From Bacteroidota bacterium (GTDB taxonomy: Bacteria; Bacteroidota; Bacteroidia; UKL13-3), in NCBI GenBank assembly GCA_004293295.1, contig RDYC01000323.1:1-6505 (forward strand): a stretch of DNA of 6,505 nucleotides. The letters are read 5' to 3'. The position numbers and the translations under genes were made by a program. The notes beneath the pieces were generated by a model. The model was not told where the DNA came from. It worked only from the letters and a program-made list of their open reading frames with translations, and made no database searches. The number at the start of each line of letters is the position of its first letter. The stretch's first letter is position 1. This document shows, piece by piece, positions 6,477-6,505 of this stretch.

Positions 6477-6484
6477 TAATTTTG
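6477..6484 (+). promoter_or_regulatory. candidate Bacteroidota -7 element (TAATTTTG) for a gene beyond the right edge
   Basis: TAATTTTG fits TAnnTTTG exactly and points rightwards, away from the GNAT gene, so it could drive a divergent gene lying outside the window. No TTG is found at the expected -33 position (near 6454-6458), and the downstream gene is not visible. The same 53-base stretch must also contain, or adjoin, the promoter of the - strand GNAT gene, but no convincing TAnnTTTG is seen on that strand. Confidence 0.2.
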
Positions 6485-6505
6485 AACAGGTATTTTATTT
6501 AAACG

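Noticed and set aside
1..6505. Possible defence, mobile-element or biosynthetic cluster
   Set aside because: No nuclease, integrase, transposase, toxin-antitoxin, phage or assembly-line genes, no terminal repeats and no abrupt composition change; the genes look like ordinary chromosomal content.

Overview
This is an AT-rich chromosomal segment from a member of the Bacteroidota, most likely a Cytophagia-, Sphingobacteriia- or Flavobacteriia-type organism. That placement is an inference. It rests on the gene types (two short-signal lipoproteins with TPR-like helices and a DUF2306 membrane protein), the near absence of Shine-Dalgarno sequences before starts, a TTG-started DEAD-box helicase with a short Lys-rich tail, and a match to the Bacteroidota -7 promoter motif TAnnTTTG. 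I see no transposase, integrase, CRISPR array, tRNA or rRNA, and codon use looks even throughout. There is no gene-free stretch longer than about 100 bases.

The left part (1-2565) is on the + strand. A LysE-family translocator runs off, or starts at, the left edge. A six-helix membrane protein of unrecognised function follows 5 bases later. After a 99-base gap, the only sizeable intergenic region, comes a complete RhlE-like DEAD-box RNA helicase. Its sole plausible start is TTG.

The middle part (2614-5010), also + strand, holds two adjacent lipoprotein genes with no base between stop and start. They appear to be divergent tandem paralogs: each has a lipobox, TPR-like helices, a central 'DP/DE...Y..L' segment, and a C-terminal region with the pattern Y..TGEI...K.IA...V.V.E.KR.W.K. 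Their function is unknown. They are the most plausible undescribed unit here.

The right part (4985-6452) is a two-gene cluster on the - strand: a two-domain GNAT acetyltransferase followed, 7 bases downstream, by a DUF2306 membrane protein. The last codons of the DUF2306 gene overlap the last codons of the second lipoprotein gene by 26 bases tail to tail. A possible outward-facing promoter motif lies at the right edge.

Most of the window looks like ordinary core or housekeeping-type sequence. I found no convincing evidence of a defence, mobile or biosynthetic system.
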